Position numbers and translations under genes: made by a program. A stretch of 64,000 bases of DNA from Neobacillus niacini (lineage in GTDB: Bacteria; Bacillota; Bacilli; Bacillales; Cytobacillaceae). The stretch is from the NCBI RefSeq assembly GCF_030817595.1, contig NZ_JAUSZN010000001.1, positions 6,188,001-6,252,000 on the forward strand, written 5' to 3'. Of the stretch, positions 38,721 to 48,021 are shown in pieces. Every line of letters starts with the position of its first letter. The first letter of the stretch is position 1. Under the pieces are notes generated by a model. That model ran no database searches, had not been told where the DNA came from, and saw nothing but the letters and a program-made list of their open reading frames with translations.

Positions 38721-41700
38721 ATGTATCAAATCATAAAGGGGAATAAACTTCTCCATGTGCTTATTATTGTTACATTGATGATTCAATCGTTTATACCGTA
38801 TATTACAACAGTTCACGCTGCTACACTTGCGGTGGAAAATGACGAAAACTATCGCCCAGGATATCATTTTTCACCAATAAAAAACTGGATGAATGATCCA
38901 AATGGGATGGTATATCATAACGGAGAATATCATTTATTTTATCAGCATAATCCCACTGATAAAGTTTGGGGACCGATGTATTGGGGGCATGCAATTAGTA
39001 AGGATTTAGTAAACTGGGAGCATTACCCGATTGCGATTTATCCAGATGAAAATGGTTTTGCCTGGTCAGGTAGTGCTGTAGTGGATTATCAAAATACATC
39101 TGGTTTGGGGACAAAAGAAAATCCACCAATGGTAGCACTTTATACAAGTGAACTTGGCGGTGATAACCAACATGTAAGCGCTACATATAGTGTGGACAAT
39201 GGCAGAACTTGGACAGCACTTCCTCAAAATCCAGTTCTAACAATGCCTAATGATCTTAAGGCAAGCAGTGGGGGATCAGGTGTTTTCCGTGATCCAAAGG
39301 TTTTTTGGCACGAGCAAAGCAACCAATGGATCTTTGTCATAACGAGTGGGAAACGAATTGATTTCTATTCATCTAGTAATCTATTAGATTGGAAAAAAGT
39401 AAGTGAATTTTCCGATCCAAAAGCGGCGGAACAAGGTCTTTGGGAATGTCCGGATTTATTCGAGCTGCCAGTATATGACGCTAACGGAAACCAAACCGGC
39501 TCGAAATGGGTTTTAACGGTAAGTATCAATCCCACACCAAATGGTGGAACCGGTATGCACTATTATGTTGGAGATTTCAATGGAACTACATTCACTCCTG
39601 GTGAAACCACGGAAGAATTAAAGTGGGCAGACTTCGGAGCTGATTTTTACGCGGCTGTAACATGGAGCAATACCGTTAACCAACCAGAAGATGGTCGCCG
39701 CATATGGCTTGGTTGGATGAATAATCCTGCTCAATATGCTGGACAAATTCCAACTTCAACCTGGCGTGGTTCTGCCACCATTCCCCGCGCGTTATCGTTA
39801 GTCCAGAAAGAGGAAGGGATCTCTTTAAAACAACAGCCAATCGAAGAATTAACGAGTTTACGAGATACAGCGAATGAAGTAAAGATTGAGAATAAAAAAT
39901 TCACTTCTGAAAATCTATTAAAAGATATAAACGCTGAAATGTTTGAGATTGAGGCGGAATTTAATCTTAATGAAACAACAGCAAAAGAATTAGGATTTCA
40001 TGTGCGTAAAAGCGACAATGAAGCTACGACGATTTCCTATAATATCCCAGAAGGCAAATTGGCTGTAGACCGAAGACAGTCAGGTAAGACAGATTTTCAT
40101 CCAGGCTTCCCTTCTATCCAGCAGACGAACTTGTCCGTAAAAGATGGGATCTTGAATATGAAACTTCTCGTTGACCGCTCATCTGTCGAGGTATTTGCTG
40201 AAGAGGGGACAACCGTATTTACCAATCAAATCTTCCCAAGCGAATCCAGTAAAAATATAGAGTTATATGCAAAAGACGGAGAAGTAACGATAAATTCGCT
40301 CTCCTATTATCCGTTGAAAGAAGCAAATTTTACTAGGTATGTAGAAGATGTAGATGTCGGTAACCTATCCAATACAATCGAAAATCCTGATTTCGAAACG
40401 GGTGATTTATCCGGATGGACCGTTACAGGATCCGCGTTTAGAGCACCAGTCTCTAATATTACTGAATTTTGGGGTGGTCCGTTTGAGCACCATGGTACTT
40501 ATCATGCGTGGGGGTTCCGAGGAGCGACTAGCGATGACAAGTCTGATTTACGAACAGGAATGATGAAGTCATCTCCTTTTGTCCTTGGGGGGAATGGGGT
40601 CATTGACTTCTTAGTCGGCGGAGGACAGGATCTTAATACATTGTATGTTTCCCTTGTTCATGCAGCCACCGGCGAGGAACTAATGAAGGCAACGGGGGCA
40701 AATACCGAAAAATATCGCAGAATAACTTGGGATGCCTCAGAGTATATTGGTGAAGCTCTTTATATCAAAGTTGTCGACTATCACTCAGGAGGATTTGGCC
40801 ATATTAATGTCGATGATTTTCATGTCTACAATGTAGATGAGAGAGTTCCAGACGACCTAATAAACCCAGGATTTGAAACTGGAGATCTAACAGGATGGTC
40901 AGCGGAAGGAAATGCATTTGATGGAACTGTTACTGATCAATCAACCTATTGGGACACTCAAATTCCGTTTGGACATAAAGGAAATTATCATTTATGGGGC
41001 TTTCATGGTGACATCCCAGAACAAGCTGATAGAAGAACGGGAAGCCTAACATCCAACACCTTTACTTTATCGGGCAATGGAGAAATCTCGTTCCTTTTAG
41101 GAGGAGGAGATGAAATGGATGGAGGAACAAAATACGACTTGTATGTTGCGCTTGTCCGTGCTTCGGATGGTAAGGAGTTATTGAAGGCGACAGGACCGGA
41201 ATCTGAGGCTTACAATCGTGTTACTTGGAATGCGGCAGACTATTTAGGGGAACAGGTCTTTATTAAAGTAGTTGACCAACATCCTGGAGGATTTGGCCAT
41301 TTAAACCTCGATGATTTTCAAGTGAAAAGCCGTGGAATGCTAAGCCATTTGAAATTTGACGAAAATGAAGGGAATACCGCTCTTGATACAGTCAAAAATG
41401 AGAAATTAAAGGTTGAATATGTCTTTAATGATGCCCAATATAAGCCTTCTACCGATCCTCTTTGGAGGAAAGGGGTGGTCAATAATGCGCTTTTATTTGA
41501 TGGGTATTCTACCTATATGAAGCAGGCTGTAAAAAAATCTGCCCAGCCTAGTGAGGCCATTACAATCGAAGCTTGGGTAGCACCGCGTTCCTATGAATGG
41601 GGAGATTTAGGTCAGCTTTCTGCTATCGTTAATCAGCATAACAAGGCACGCGGGGAAGGCTTTATTTTAGGAATGGGCCGACATGGTAAATGGTCCTTTC

Positions 41701-44126
41701 AAGCAGGTCTAAACGGAGAATGGAAAGAAGTGTGGGCAAAAGAAGATAAAGTGCTTGAAAAAGATCAATGGTCTTATATTGTTGCCACTTTTGATCAAGA
41801 CACGAAAAAGATGAAGTTGTTTTTAAATGGTGAACTAGCAGGAGAAGTGGATACACCGCGAAATGCAACGATCATCGCTTCTGATAACGATCTTTTAATA
41901 GGAAAACACAATACAGCTGCCGTAATAAGCGCGTTCACGGCTAATATGTTTAGCGGCATGATCGATGAATTAAAAATTTATAATAAAGCATTATCTGATG
42001 AAGAAATTAAAACGAATTATTCTCAAGTAATTGACAGCTTTGAAAATAGTCAATTGCCTAGTCCAGATTTATCGTTTGATCGAAGTGTGTATGATGGAGA
42101 TCGTTATCGACCACAGTATCATTTTCTTTCACCAGGTCATTGGATGAATGAGCCACATGCTCCATTTTATTTCAATGGAAAATATCATATTTTTTATCAG
42201 CATAATCCACAGGGGCCATATTGGCACCAAATCCATTGGGGTCACGCCGTAAGTGATGACATGGTTCATTGGGAAGACGCACCTGTTGCTTTAGCACCTT
42301 CAGGAGTTTCACCAGACGGTGTATGGTCAGGTTCGGCAACTTTTGATAAAAATGGCGACCCAGCATTATTTTTTACCGCAGGAGATGATAGCAAGACTCC
42401 TAATCAAATGACAGGCTTAGCTAAGCCTGTTGATGTGACAGATCCAATGCTCAAGAAATGGGAAATGCTAGAAAAACCTGTCACTGTCCAACAGCCTGAT
42501 TTACCAGCTGAGGAAGGGAAAGTCATGTATGGTCAATTCCGTGATCCGTTCGTTTGGCAGGACGGAGATACTTGGTATCAAATAGTGGGTTCTGGTATTG
42601 AGAATGTTGGTGGGTCAGCATTACTTTACAAATCAAAGGATTTGGAAAATTGGGAGTATGTTGGTCCGTTCTTTACTGGAGATTCCAAGGCTTATCCGAA
42701 AACAGGCGATGTATGGGAATTGCCGGTCTTCCTCCCGATTGGCAAAGATGGTAATGGTGAACAGAAGTATGCCTTCTTTATTAATCCTTGGTTCAAAAGT
42801 TATAGTGAACATAACGTAAAATATGTATTCCATTGGGTTGGTTCATGGGACAAAGTAAACAATAAATTTATCCCGGATCATGAGGAGCCTAAGTTATTTG
42901 ATTATGGTGAACACTTTACAGGACCGAGCGGGATGATTGATGAACAAGGACGTTCTATTCTTTTTAGCATTGCTCAAGACAGAAGAACGGATGCACAGCA
43001 TTATGATGCTGGGTGGGCCCATAACGCTGGTATACCGTTAGAATTGTCTTTATTAGATAATGGTGAGCTTGGAGTTGAACCGATTAAGGAACTAGAGACA
43101 CTTCGTGGTGAGCAACTTATTAATATTAGAAATTCAACGATTTCAAAAGCGAATAAGCGTTTAGCGAAAATCAAAGGTGATATGTTAGAAATCACACTTG
43201 AGATTAAAGCGAATTCGGATGAAAAGTATGGGATTAAAGTACGTCAATCGTCCGATTCATCAGAAGAAGTAAACTTATATTTTGATGAATCATCCGAACA
43301 ATTTGGTGTAGATTCTTCTAAAATGAGTTTAGATCCTGACATCGCTAAAACAAGCAGCGCCGGAACCCTTTCTTTAGATAGGGAAAATATAAAGCTTCAT
43401 ATCTTCCTAGACAGATCCATGATTGAAGCCTATGCTAATGGCGAAAAAAGCATCACCACTAGGGCATATCCAACGAGAGCGGACGCTTTAGGAATCGAGC
43501 TGTGGAGTCAAAATGGAACAGCTAAAATTGTATCGATGAAAGTAAATGAGATGGGCTCAGCTTATAGTGACAACGTCGTCCCAGCGTATTATGGGGATGA
43601 ATCCGAACATGAAGAAATTCCACATGGTGAATTAACAAATCATGATTTTCAAACTGGTGATTTGTCAGGCTGGACCATTGTGGAAGGAAATACGTTCACT
43701 GATGCCCATGTTACAAATAAAATCGATTGGGGCTGGGGTGGTCCATTCGGGCAGGCAACAACATCGGTAGACCCAAATAGGTACCATCTATGGGGCTTTA
43801 ACCCTGATCATGGTGGAGATTCTGCTACAGGTGTATTGAAATCTGAAAACTTTACTCTTGGGGGGGATGGTCAAATTGATTTCTTAACCTCCGGAGGGGC
43901 AGATGAGCAGCTTCTCTATGTTGCTCTTGTAGATGCAGAAACAAATGAAATTCTAATGAAAGCCACTGGTCATAATGGTGAAGCCTATCGACGTGTCTTT
44001 TGGGATGCATCAGAATATCTAGGTAAAAATCTATATATTCAAGTAGTCGATAAGCATTCAGGTGGATGGGGCCACATTAATTTAGATGATGTAAATGTTC
44101 CAGTTCAAATCAAAGAAAAACCATAA
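38721..44126 (+). CDS. secreted 1801-residue multidomain fructanase with two GH32 modules
   Basis: Signal peptide about 1-33 (VHAA cleavage). First GH32 module ~45-540: D59 in WMNDPNG, D191 in FRDPKVFW, E242 in WECPD. Two ~155-residue repeat modules from ~555 and ~715 (FETGDLSGW ... GGFGHINVDDF). LamG-like domain ~873-1105. Second GH32 module ~1125-1625: WMNEPHAP with E1144 at the nucleophile position, RDP retained (D1275) and WELP (E1333) replacing WECPD. Third repeat module 1640-1795. No LPXTG or SLH anchor. Very long for GH32. The first module should be an active levanase/inulinase; the second may be a fructosyltransferase/cyclase or a carbohydrate-binding derivative. Cycloinulooligosaccharide fructanotransferases are large enzymes with related parts, a possibility not proven here. 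Confidence 0.9.
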   Translation: MYQIIKGNKLLHVLIIVTLMIQSFIPYITTVHAATLAVENDENYRPGYHFSPIKNWMNDPNGMVYHNGEYHLFYQHNPTDKVWGPMYWGHAISKDLVNWEHYPIAIYPDENGFAWSGSAVVDYQNTSGLGTKENPPMVALYTSELGGDNQHVSATYSVDNGRTWTALPQNPVLTMPNDLKASSGGSGVFRDPKVFWHEQSNQWIFVITSGKRIDFYSSSNLLDWKKVSEFSDPKAAEQGLWECPDLFELPVYDANGNQTGSKWVLTVSINPTPNGGTGMHYYVGDFNGTTFTPGETTEELKWADFGADFYAAVTWSNTVNQPEDGRRIWLGWMNNPAQYAGQIPTSTWRGSATIPRALSLVQKEEGISLKQQPIEELTSLRDTANEVKIENKKFTSENLLKDINAEMFEIEAEFNLNETTAKELGFHVRKSDNEATTISYNIPEGKLAVDRRQSGKTDFHPGFPSIQQTNLSVKDGILNMKLLVDRSSVEVFAEEGTTVFTNQIFPSESSKNIELYAKDGEVTINSLSYYPLKEANFTRYVEDVDVGNLSNTIENPDFETGDLSGWTVTGSAFRAPVSNITEFWGGPFEHHGTYHAWGFRGATSDDKSDLRTGMMKSSPFVLGGNGVIDFLVGGGQDLNTLYVSLVHAATGEELMKATGANTEKYRRITWDASEYIGEALYIKVVDYHSGGFGHINVDDFHVYNVDERVPDDLINPGFETGDLTGWSAEGNAFDGTVTDQSTYWDTQIPFGHKGNYHLWGFHGDIPEQADRRTGSLTSNTFTLSGNGEISFLLGGGDEMDGGTKYDLYVALVRASDGKELLKATGPESEAYNRVTWNAADYLGEQVFIKVVDQHPGGFGHLNLDDFQVKSRGMLSHLKFDENEGNTALDTVKNEKLKVEYVFNDAQYKPSTDPLWRKGVVNNALLFDGYSTYMKQAVKKSAQPSEAITIEAWVAPRSYEWGDLGQLSAIVNQHNKARGEGFILGMGRHGKWSFQAGLNGEWKEVWAKEDKVLEKDQWSYIVATFDQDTKKMKLFLNGELAGEVDTPRNATIIASDNDLLIGKHNTAAVISAFTANMFSGMIDELKIYNKALSDEEIKTNYSQVIDSFENSQLPSPDLSFDRSVYDGDRYRPQYHFLSPGHWMNEPHAPFYFNGKYHIFYQHNPQGPYWHQIHWGHAVSDDMVHWEDAPVALAPSGVSPDGVWSGSATFDKNGDPALFFTAGDDSKTPNQMTGLAKPVDVTDPMLKKWEMLEKPVTVQQPDLPAEEGKVMYGQFRDPFVWQDGDTWYQIVGSGIENVGGSALLYKSKDLENWEYVGPFFTGDSKAYPKTGDVWELPVFLPIGKDGNGEQKYAFFINPWFKSYSEHNVKYVFHWVGSWDKVNNKFIPDHEEPKLFDYGEHFTGPSGMIDEQGRSILFSIAQDRRTDAQHYDAGWAHNAGIPLELSLLDNGELGVEPIKELETLRGEQLINIRNSTISKANKRLAKIKGDMLEITLEIKANSDEKYGIKVRQSSDSSEEVNLYFDESSEQFGVDSSKMSLDPDIAKTSSAGTLSLDRENIKLHIFLDRSMIEAYANGEKSITTRAYPTRADALGIELWSQNGTAKIVSMKVNEMGSAYSDNVVPAYYGDESEHEEIPHGELTNHDFQTGDLSGWTIVEGNTFTDAHVTNKIDWGWGGPFGQATTSVDPNRYHLWGFNPDHGGDSATGVLKSENFTLGGDGQIDFLTSGGADEQLLYVALVDAETNEILMKATGHNGEAYRRVFWDASEYLGKNLYIQVVDKHSGGWGHINLDDVNVPVQIKEKP

Positions 44127-44172
44127 GTAGAACCCTTGCAAAACATAAGCAGTATTAACCTATTATTTTATA

Positions 44173-44216
44173 AAGCCTTCAAATTATAACTAATAATATT
44201 TGGAGGTTTTTTTTTT
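44173..44216 (+). terminator. terminator of the fructan operon
   Basis: AAGCCTTCAAAT and ATTTGGAGGTTT form a 12-bp stem (two G-U pairs) followed by a run of ten T. Confidence 0.85.
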
Positions 44217-44609
44217 CAAGCTGTCGACAAATTCTAATAAAAGGCTAATATTGCTTTAGTTATTCCTCGCCTGCCGTAATAGTGATTTTGCCCTTTATAA
44301 GAAAAGAATTGTGAAAAATTTCACTTAAACTAACAGGGCGATGCTTCAAAAACGAAGGATAGATTTAAAGTTTTATGGTCTGAATGCCTGATTTCCCTTT
44401 GAGAAACATATGTCTTTTATTTCCGTTTTTAGAAGATGATATAAGGAGCCTGGGGCTCTTGATAAAGTTCTAAATATATATAACCTTTTCTAAAAAAGTT
44501 AGAATTTTATAAAAATGTATTTGAAATTACAATTAAAGTGTAAAGAAGATTTATAAAAACGAAAGAGGGGGCAATAAGAAATTTAAATTTAAGCATATTT
44601 ACTCCAAAA

Positions 44610-44623
44610 TGTAACCGTTAACA
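44610..44623 (+). promoter_or_regulatory. perfect CcpA cre site before the third sugar module
   Basis: TGTAACCGTTAACA matches TGWAANCGNTNWCA at all 14 positions. It lies 42 bp before the binding-protein start, in a position to block transcription when preferred sugars are present. The rest of the 538-bp gap (44127-44664) holds the terminator above and AT-rich sequence; I see no gene in it. Confidence 0.75.
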
Positions 44624-44664
44624 AATTTTTAAAAAGAATAAGATAATTAAGGAGGATTGTTGCG

Positions 44665-45999
44665 GTGAAGAAAAAAGGGATCCTATCAATTGTTTCATTA
44701 TTATTAGTATCATCTCTCTTTTTATCGGGTTGTTCGGGAGAAAAAACAGGAAGTTCCGAAGCAAAAGGTGATAACAAAACGATTACAGTTCTTGTTGAAG
44801 GGGGTAGCCCGGCCTTTAAGGTAGCAAAAGAAACCGCTGCGGAATTTAAAGAGGAAACAGGCTATACAGTTAAAATTGAATCTGTTCCCTATACCGGAGT
44901 CTATGACAAACTTAAGGCTGAGGTCGCTTCACAGGCAGGAGCATTCGATGTTGCAACCATTGATATACTTTGGTTTCCTGCTCTAGCTGGCGGACTTTTA
45001 CCGTTAGAAGATCTCATGACAGATGACCTTAAAAATGATTTATTCCCTGGATTAGTAGAAGGCGGAAGTTATCAGAATAAGGTTTATGGAATGCCGGTAT
45101 GGACGAACGCCAAAAATTTAATCTACCGTAAAGATCTTTTCGAAGATGAAAAGAACAAAGCTGATTTCCAAGCGAAGTATGGATATGAGCTACATCCGCC
45201 AACAACATGGGATGAATATAGTGATGTTGCCAAGTTTTTTACTAAAGATACCAATAATGATGGAAAAGTGGATATGTACGGAACAACGGTCTTTGGTGCG
45301 AACAATGGAGATGCGGTAGCCAGCTGGCTTGATCATGCAGCCCAAGCAGGTGCAAAACCATTGGTAGTTGGTGATAAAGGCAAAGTTCTTGTGAATACGA
45401 AACCGTATGTTGATTCTTTACAATTCTTAGTTGATCTTTTGAAAAAGGATCAATCGGTTCCATCAGGTGCACTTGAAATGGCATCTGCAGAAACTTCTGA
45501 ACTATTTTGGAATGGAAAATCTGCGATGATGCTTGCATGGGGTCACTTTTATGTCCCTTCAAATGACTCTAAACAATCAAAGGTAGCAGGAAAAGTTGGA
45601 AGTGCTCCAATGATTGGCGGCGGAGCAGGAATAGGTGCTGTCCCTGGCCCATGGTATCAGGTTATTCCTAGTTCTTCCAAAAAACAGGAGATCGCCAAGG
45701 AGTACCTCAACTTTATTTATGAAAAGAATGAACTATTTATGAAATCATTGGGCGTAGCAGCGAGAAAATCTATATTTGAAAGTTATAGCACGCAGCAGGG
45801 CTATGAACATTTGAAACCGCTTATGATGACATTAAGCGGACCACAAACACAAAATCGACCTGCTATTAAGGAATGGCAAGAAATTGAAAGTGAAGCACTC
45901 ATTCCAGCCGTGCAATATGCACTTTCCGGTGAAAAAACACCTCAAGAGGCACTTGATTGGGCAGCAGATGTTATTAAAGATTTATTACCGCCACAGTAA
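44665..45999 (+). CDS. sugar ABC transporter substrate-binding lipoprotein (CUT1, MalE-like)
   Basis: 444 residues. GTG start behind AAGGAGG. Lipobox FLSGC with Cys 23. Type 1 solute-binding fold (VLVEGGSPAFKVAKE, DVATIDILWFPALAGG, ATSELFWNGKSAMMLAWG-type hinge block). The gene begins an importer-GH91 cluster, so difructose anhydrides or fructo-oligosaccharides are the likely ligands; the sequence alone does not show which. Confidence 0.87.
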   Translation: MKKKGILSIVSLLLVSSLFLSGCSGEKTGSSEAKGDNKTITVLVEGGSPAFKVAKETAAEFKEETGYTVKIESVPYTGVYDKLKAEVASQAGAFDVATIDILWFPALAGGLLPLEDLMTDDLKNDLFPGLVEGGSYQNKVYGMPVWTNAKNLIYRKDLFEDEKNKADFQAKYGYELHPPTTWDEYSDVAKFFTKDTNNDGKVDMYGTTVFGANNGDAVASWLDHAAQAGAKPLVVGDKGKVLVNTKPYVDSLQFLVDLLKKDQSVPSGALEMASAETSELFWNGKSAMMLAWGHFYVPSNDSKQSKVAGKVGSAPMIGGGAGIGAVPGPWYQVIPSSSKKQEIAKEYLNFIYEKNELFMKSLGVAARKSIFESYSTQQGYEHLKPLMMTLSGPQTQNRPAIKEWQEIESEALIPAVQYALSGEKTPQEALDWAADVIKDLLPPQ

Positions 46000-46015
46000 A
46001 ATAATATGTTTAAAT

Positions 46016-46056
46016 AGAACCTTTTTATTGGACTATTTTTTCAATGAAAAGGTTCT
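46016..46056 (+). other. stem-loop between binding-protein and permease genes
   Basis: AGAACCTTTTTATTG and CAATGAAAAGGTTCT form a 15-bp stem with a single T-G pair. No T-run follows. As at artP-artQ, it probably protects the upstream mRNA and lowers permease expression. Confidence 0.6.
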
Positions 46057-46091
46057 GAAAAATAATATTTTGATAGAAAGGAGCGGTTTTC

Positions 46092-46982
46092 TTGAGACTG
46101 AAAAATGGGGCATTATCGACGATCTTTTTCTTTCCTGCAGGGATCTTTATGTTGGTTTTTCTGGTCTATCCAATTTTTCTTTTAATTAGAGACAGTTTTT
46201 ATAAGATTGATATCATTAATCCTTCATTACGAGAATTTGTCGGTTTTGCAAACTATACAAACTCGTTGACTTCCGAACGTTTTTTAAAAGCCCTTTGGAA
46301 CACAGTGGTATATATAGGAGTAGCGGTGGGTTTCGAGTTTATCTTAGGGCTTATCCTTGCTTTGCTTCTCAGCAATGCTTTTAAAGGAAGCCAATTTATT
46401 CGGACTCTATTGTTAAGCCCGCTTATGCTGGCACCTTTAGTTACAGGGATAATTTGGAAATTTATGCTTAATGATCAATTCGGCATTGTCAACTGGGGGC
46501 TTTATAAACTTGGAATACTTTCTGACCCGCATCAAATACTCTGGTTATCAGACTCACGTTTTGCACTCTATTCTACGATTATTGCAGACATCTGGTTAAC
46601 AACGCCTTTCATTATGCTCGTTCTATTAGCAGGTATTAAAGGAATTCCTATTAGTTTATATGAATCTGCTGATATGGATGGGGCCAATAAATGGCATAAG
46701 TTCCGTTACATTACTTTTCCTTCTCTTATCCCAGTCGCAACCGTAGCCTTATTAATTCGTATGATTGATGCTGCAAGAACATTTGATATTGTGTGGGTGC
46801 TAACGCAAGGTGGACCAGGTTTTTCTTCCGAGCTGCTAAGTACCTATATGTATAAGACATTGACCCGTTATGGAGAAGTGGGGCAGTCAAGTGCCATGGC
46901 AGTCATTTTTATCATCATTTTATTAGTCCTAAGTTCTTTCTTCATTACAAAAATGTGGTCACCGAGGAGAAGACATTCATAA
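46092..46982 (+). CDS. sugar ABC transporter permease (CUT1, MalF/UgpA-like)
   Basis: 296 residues, six membrane segments. EAA loop LYESADMDGANKWHKFRYI. TTG start at 46092 with AAAGGAG about 10 bp upstream. Forms the channel with the following permease. Confidence 0.9.
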   Translation: MRLKNGALSTIFFFPAGIFMLVFLVYPIFLLIRDSFYKIDIINPSLREFVGFANYTNSLTSERFLKALWNTVVYIGVAVGFEFILGLILALLLSNAFKGSQFIRTLLLSPLMLAPLVTGIIWKFMLNDQFGIVNWGLYKLGILSDPHQILWLSDSRFALYSTIIADIWLTTPFIMLVLLAGIKGIPISLYESADMDGANKWHKFRYITFPSLIPVATVALLIRMIDAARTFDIVWVLTQGGPGFSSELLSTYMYKTLTRYGEVGQSSAMAVIFIIILLVLSSFFITKMWSPRRRHS

Positions 46983-47000
46983 GGAGAGGTGAAATAGATC

Positions 47001-47888
47001 ATGGCCCACGCGCCAATAAAAGAAACGATTGTTGAAAAACCAGTGTGGCTTACTAGTTTTTATTTTAGACATAAAATATGGACGCTGATTGTATTGGTGG
47101 TCACCTGTTTACTGGCTTTATTATTCCTAGGTCCGTATCTCTATCTACTATTAACATCATTGAAACCATCTGCCGAGGCAGTGACTGCACCACCGACTTT
47201 ATGGCCCTCGAAATTTTCAATAGAAAATTATAGGAAAATGTTCGAATACTTGCCTATAGGAAAGTATTTCTTTAATAGCTTAATTACGGCCGGTGCCAGC
47301 ACCATTTTAAGCGTATTCTTTGGTGCGATGGCTGCTTATGGAATTTCTAGGTTTTCTTCTATAACAGGAAGTTACTTTTTGTTATTTACGTTAGTGATCA
47401 GAATGGTACCAATGATTAGTATTGCGATTCCGATGTATATGATTGTAAAAAGTATGGGCTTGATTGATACCCATTTTGCCTTAATCTTGGTGTATACCAG
47501 CTTAAATGTCCCATTTGCCATTTGGTTAATGATAGGTTTTTTTGACTCGGTTCCAAAGGAATTTGATGAAGCGGCAAGGGTGGATGGATGCAGCTGGATC
47601 GGGGCCTTTATCAGAATTATTCTTCCGGTGTCACTTCCTGGACTGGCAACGACTGCTATCTTTACTTTTATGTTAGCTTGGAATGATTTTTTGTTCTCGT
47701 TACTCATGACCAGTACGAATGCCAAAACGGCGACAGTAGGAATTTCAGAATTTTTAACTGCTTATAATCTTGATTTAGGGCCAATGACAGCTGCGGCCAT
47801 CTCATTTAGTTTGCCTGTTATGATATTTTCCTTTTTCGTACAGCGTTATATTGTAAGTGGCATGACCTTAGGAGCAGTAAAAGAATAA
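47001..47888 (+). CDS. sugar ABC transporter permease (CUT1, MalG/UgpE-like)
   Basis: 295 residues with a ~25-residue cytoplasmic N-terminus and six membrane segments. EAA loop FDEAARVDGCSWIGAFIRI; ends VSGMTLGAVKE as is typical. AAGGAGAGG ribosome site. No ATPase gene accompanies it. It is followed by a REP-like inverted repeat and then the GH91 gene. Confidence 0.9.
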   Translation: MAHAPIKETIVEKPVWLTSFYFRHKIWTLIVLVVTCLLALLFLGPYLYLLLTSLKPSAEAVTAPPTLWPSKFSIENYRKMFEYLPIGKYFFNSLITAGASTILSVFFGAMAAYGISRFSSITGSYFLLFTLVIRMVPMISIAIPMYMIVKSMGLIDTHFALILVYTSLNVPFAIWLMIGFFDSVPKEFDEAARVDGCSWIGAFIRIILPVSLPGLATTAIFTFMLAWNDFLFSLLMTSTNAKTATVGISEFLTAYNLDLGPMTAAAISFSLPVMIFSFFVQRYIVSGMTLGAVKE

Positions 47889-47902
47889 CGACTTGATCTT
47901 GT

Positions 47903-47998
47903 GTGTGTCCATGGGGACGGTTCTCATGGTCACTCTAACCAAAGCTTAGATCCACCAGAACCGTCCACATGGCTCCCAGGAAAAGTGAACAGACACAC
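47903..47998. repeat. REP-like imperfect inverted repeat (~95 bp)
   Basis: TGTGTC at the left and GACACA at the right edge, with GGACGGTTCT (47915-47924) facing AGAACCGTCC (47957-47966), enclose a 32-base interior. The ATGGGGACGG and ACCGTCC character resembles REP units mobilised by Y1 (IS200-type) transposases in Firmicutes; no transposase lies nearby. No terminator tail. Confidence 0.55.
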
Positions 47999-48021
47999 TA
48001 AATTGATAGGAGAATTTATTT

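Noticed and set aside
44360..44470. Minus-strand tail (RHMFLKGKSGIQTIKL) that could be a transposase end
   Set aside because: Only ~34 open codons, no upstream continuation and no inverted repeats; not enough to call an insertion sequence remnant.
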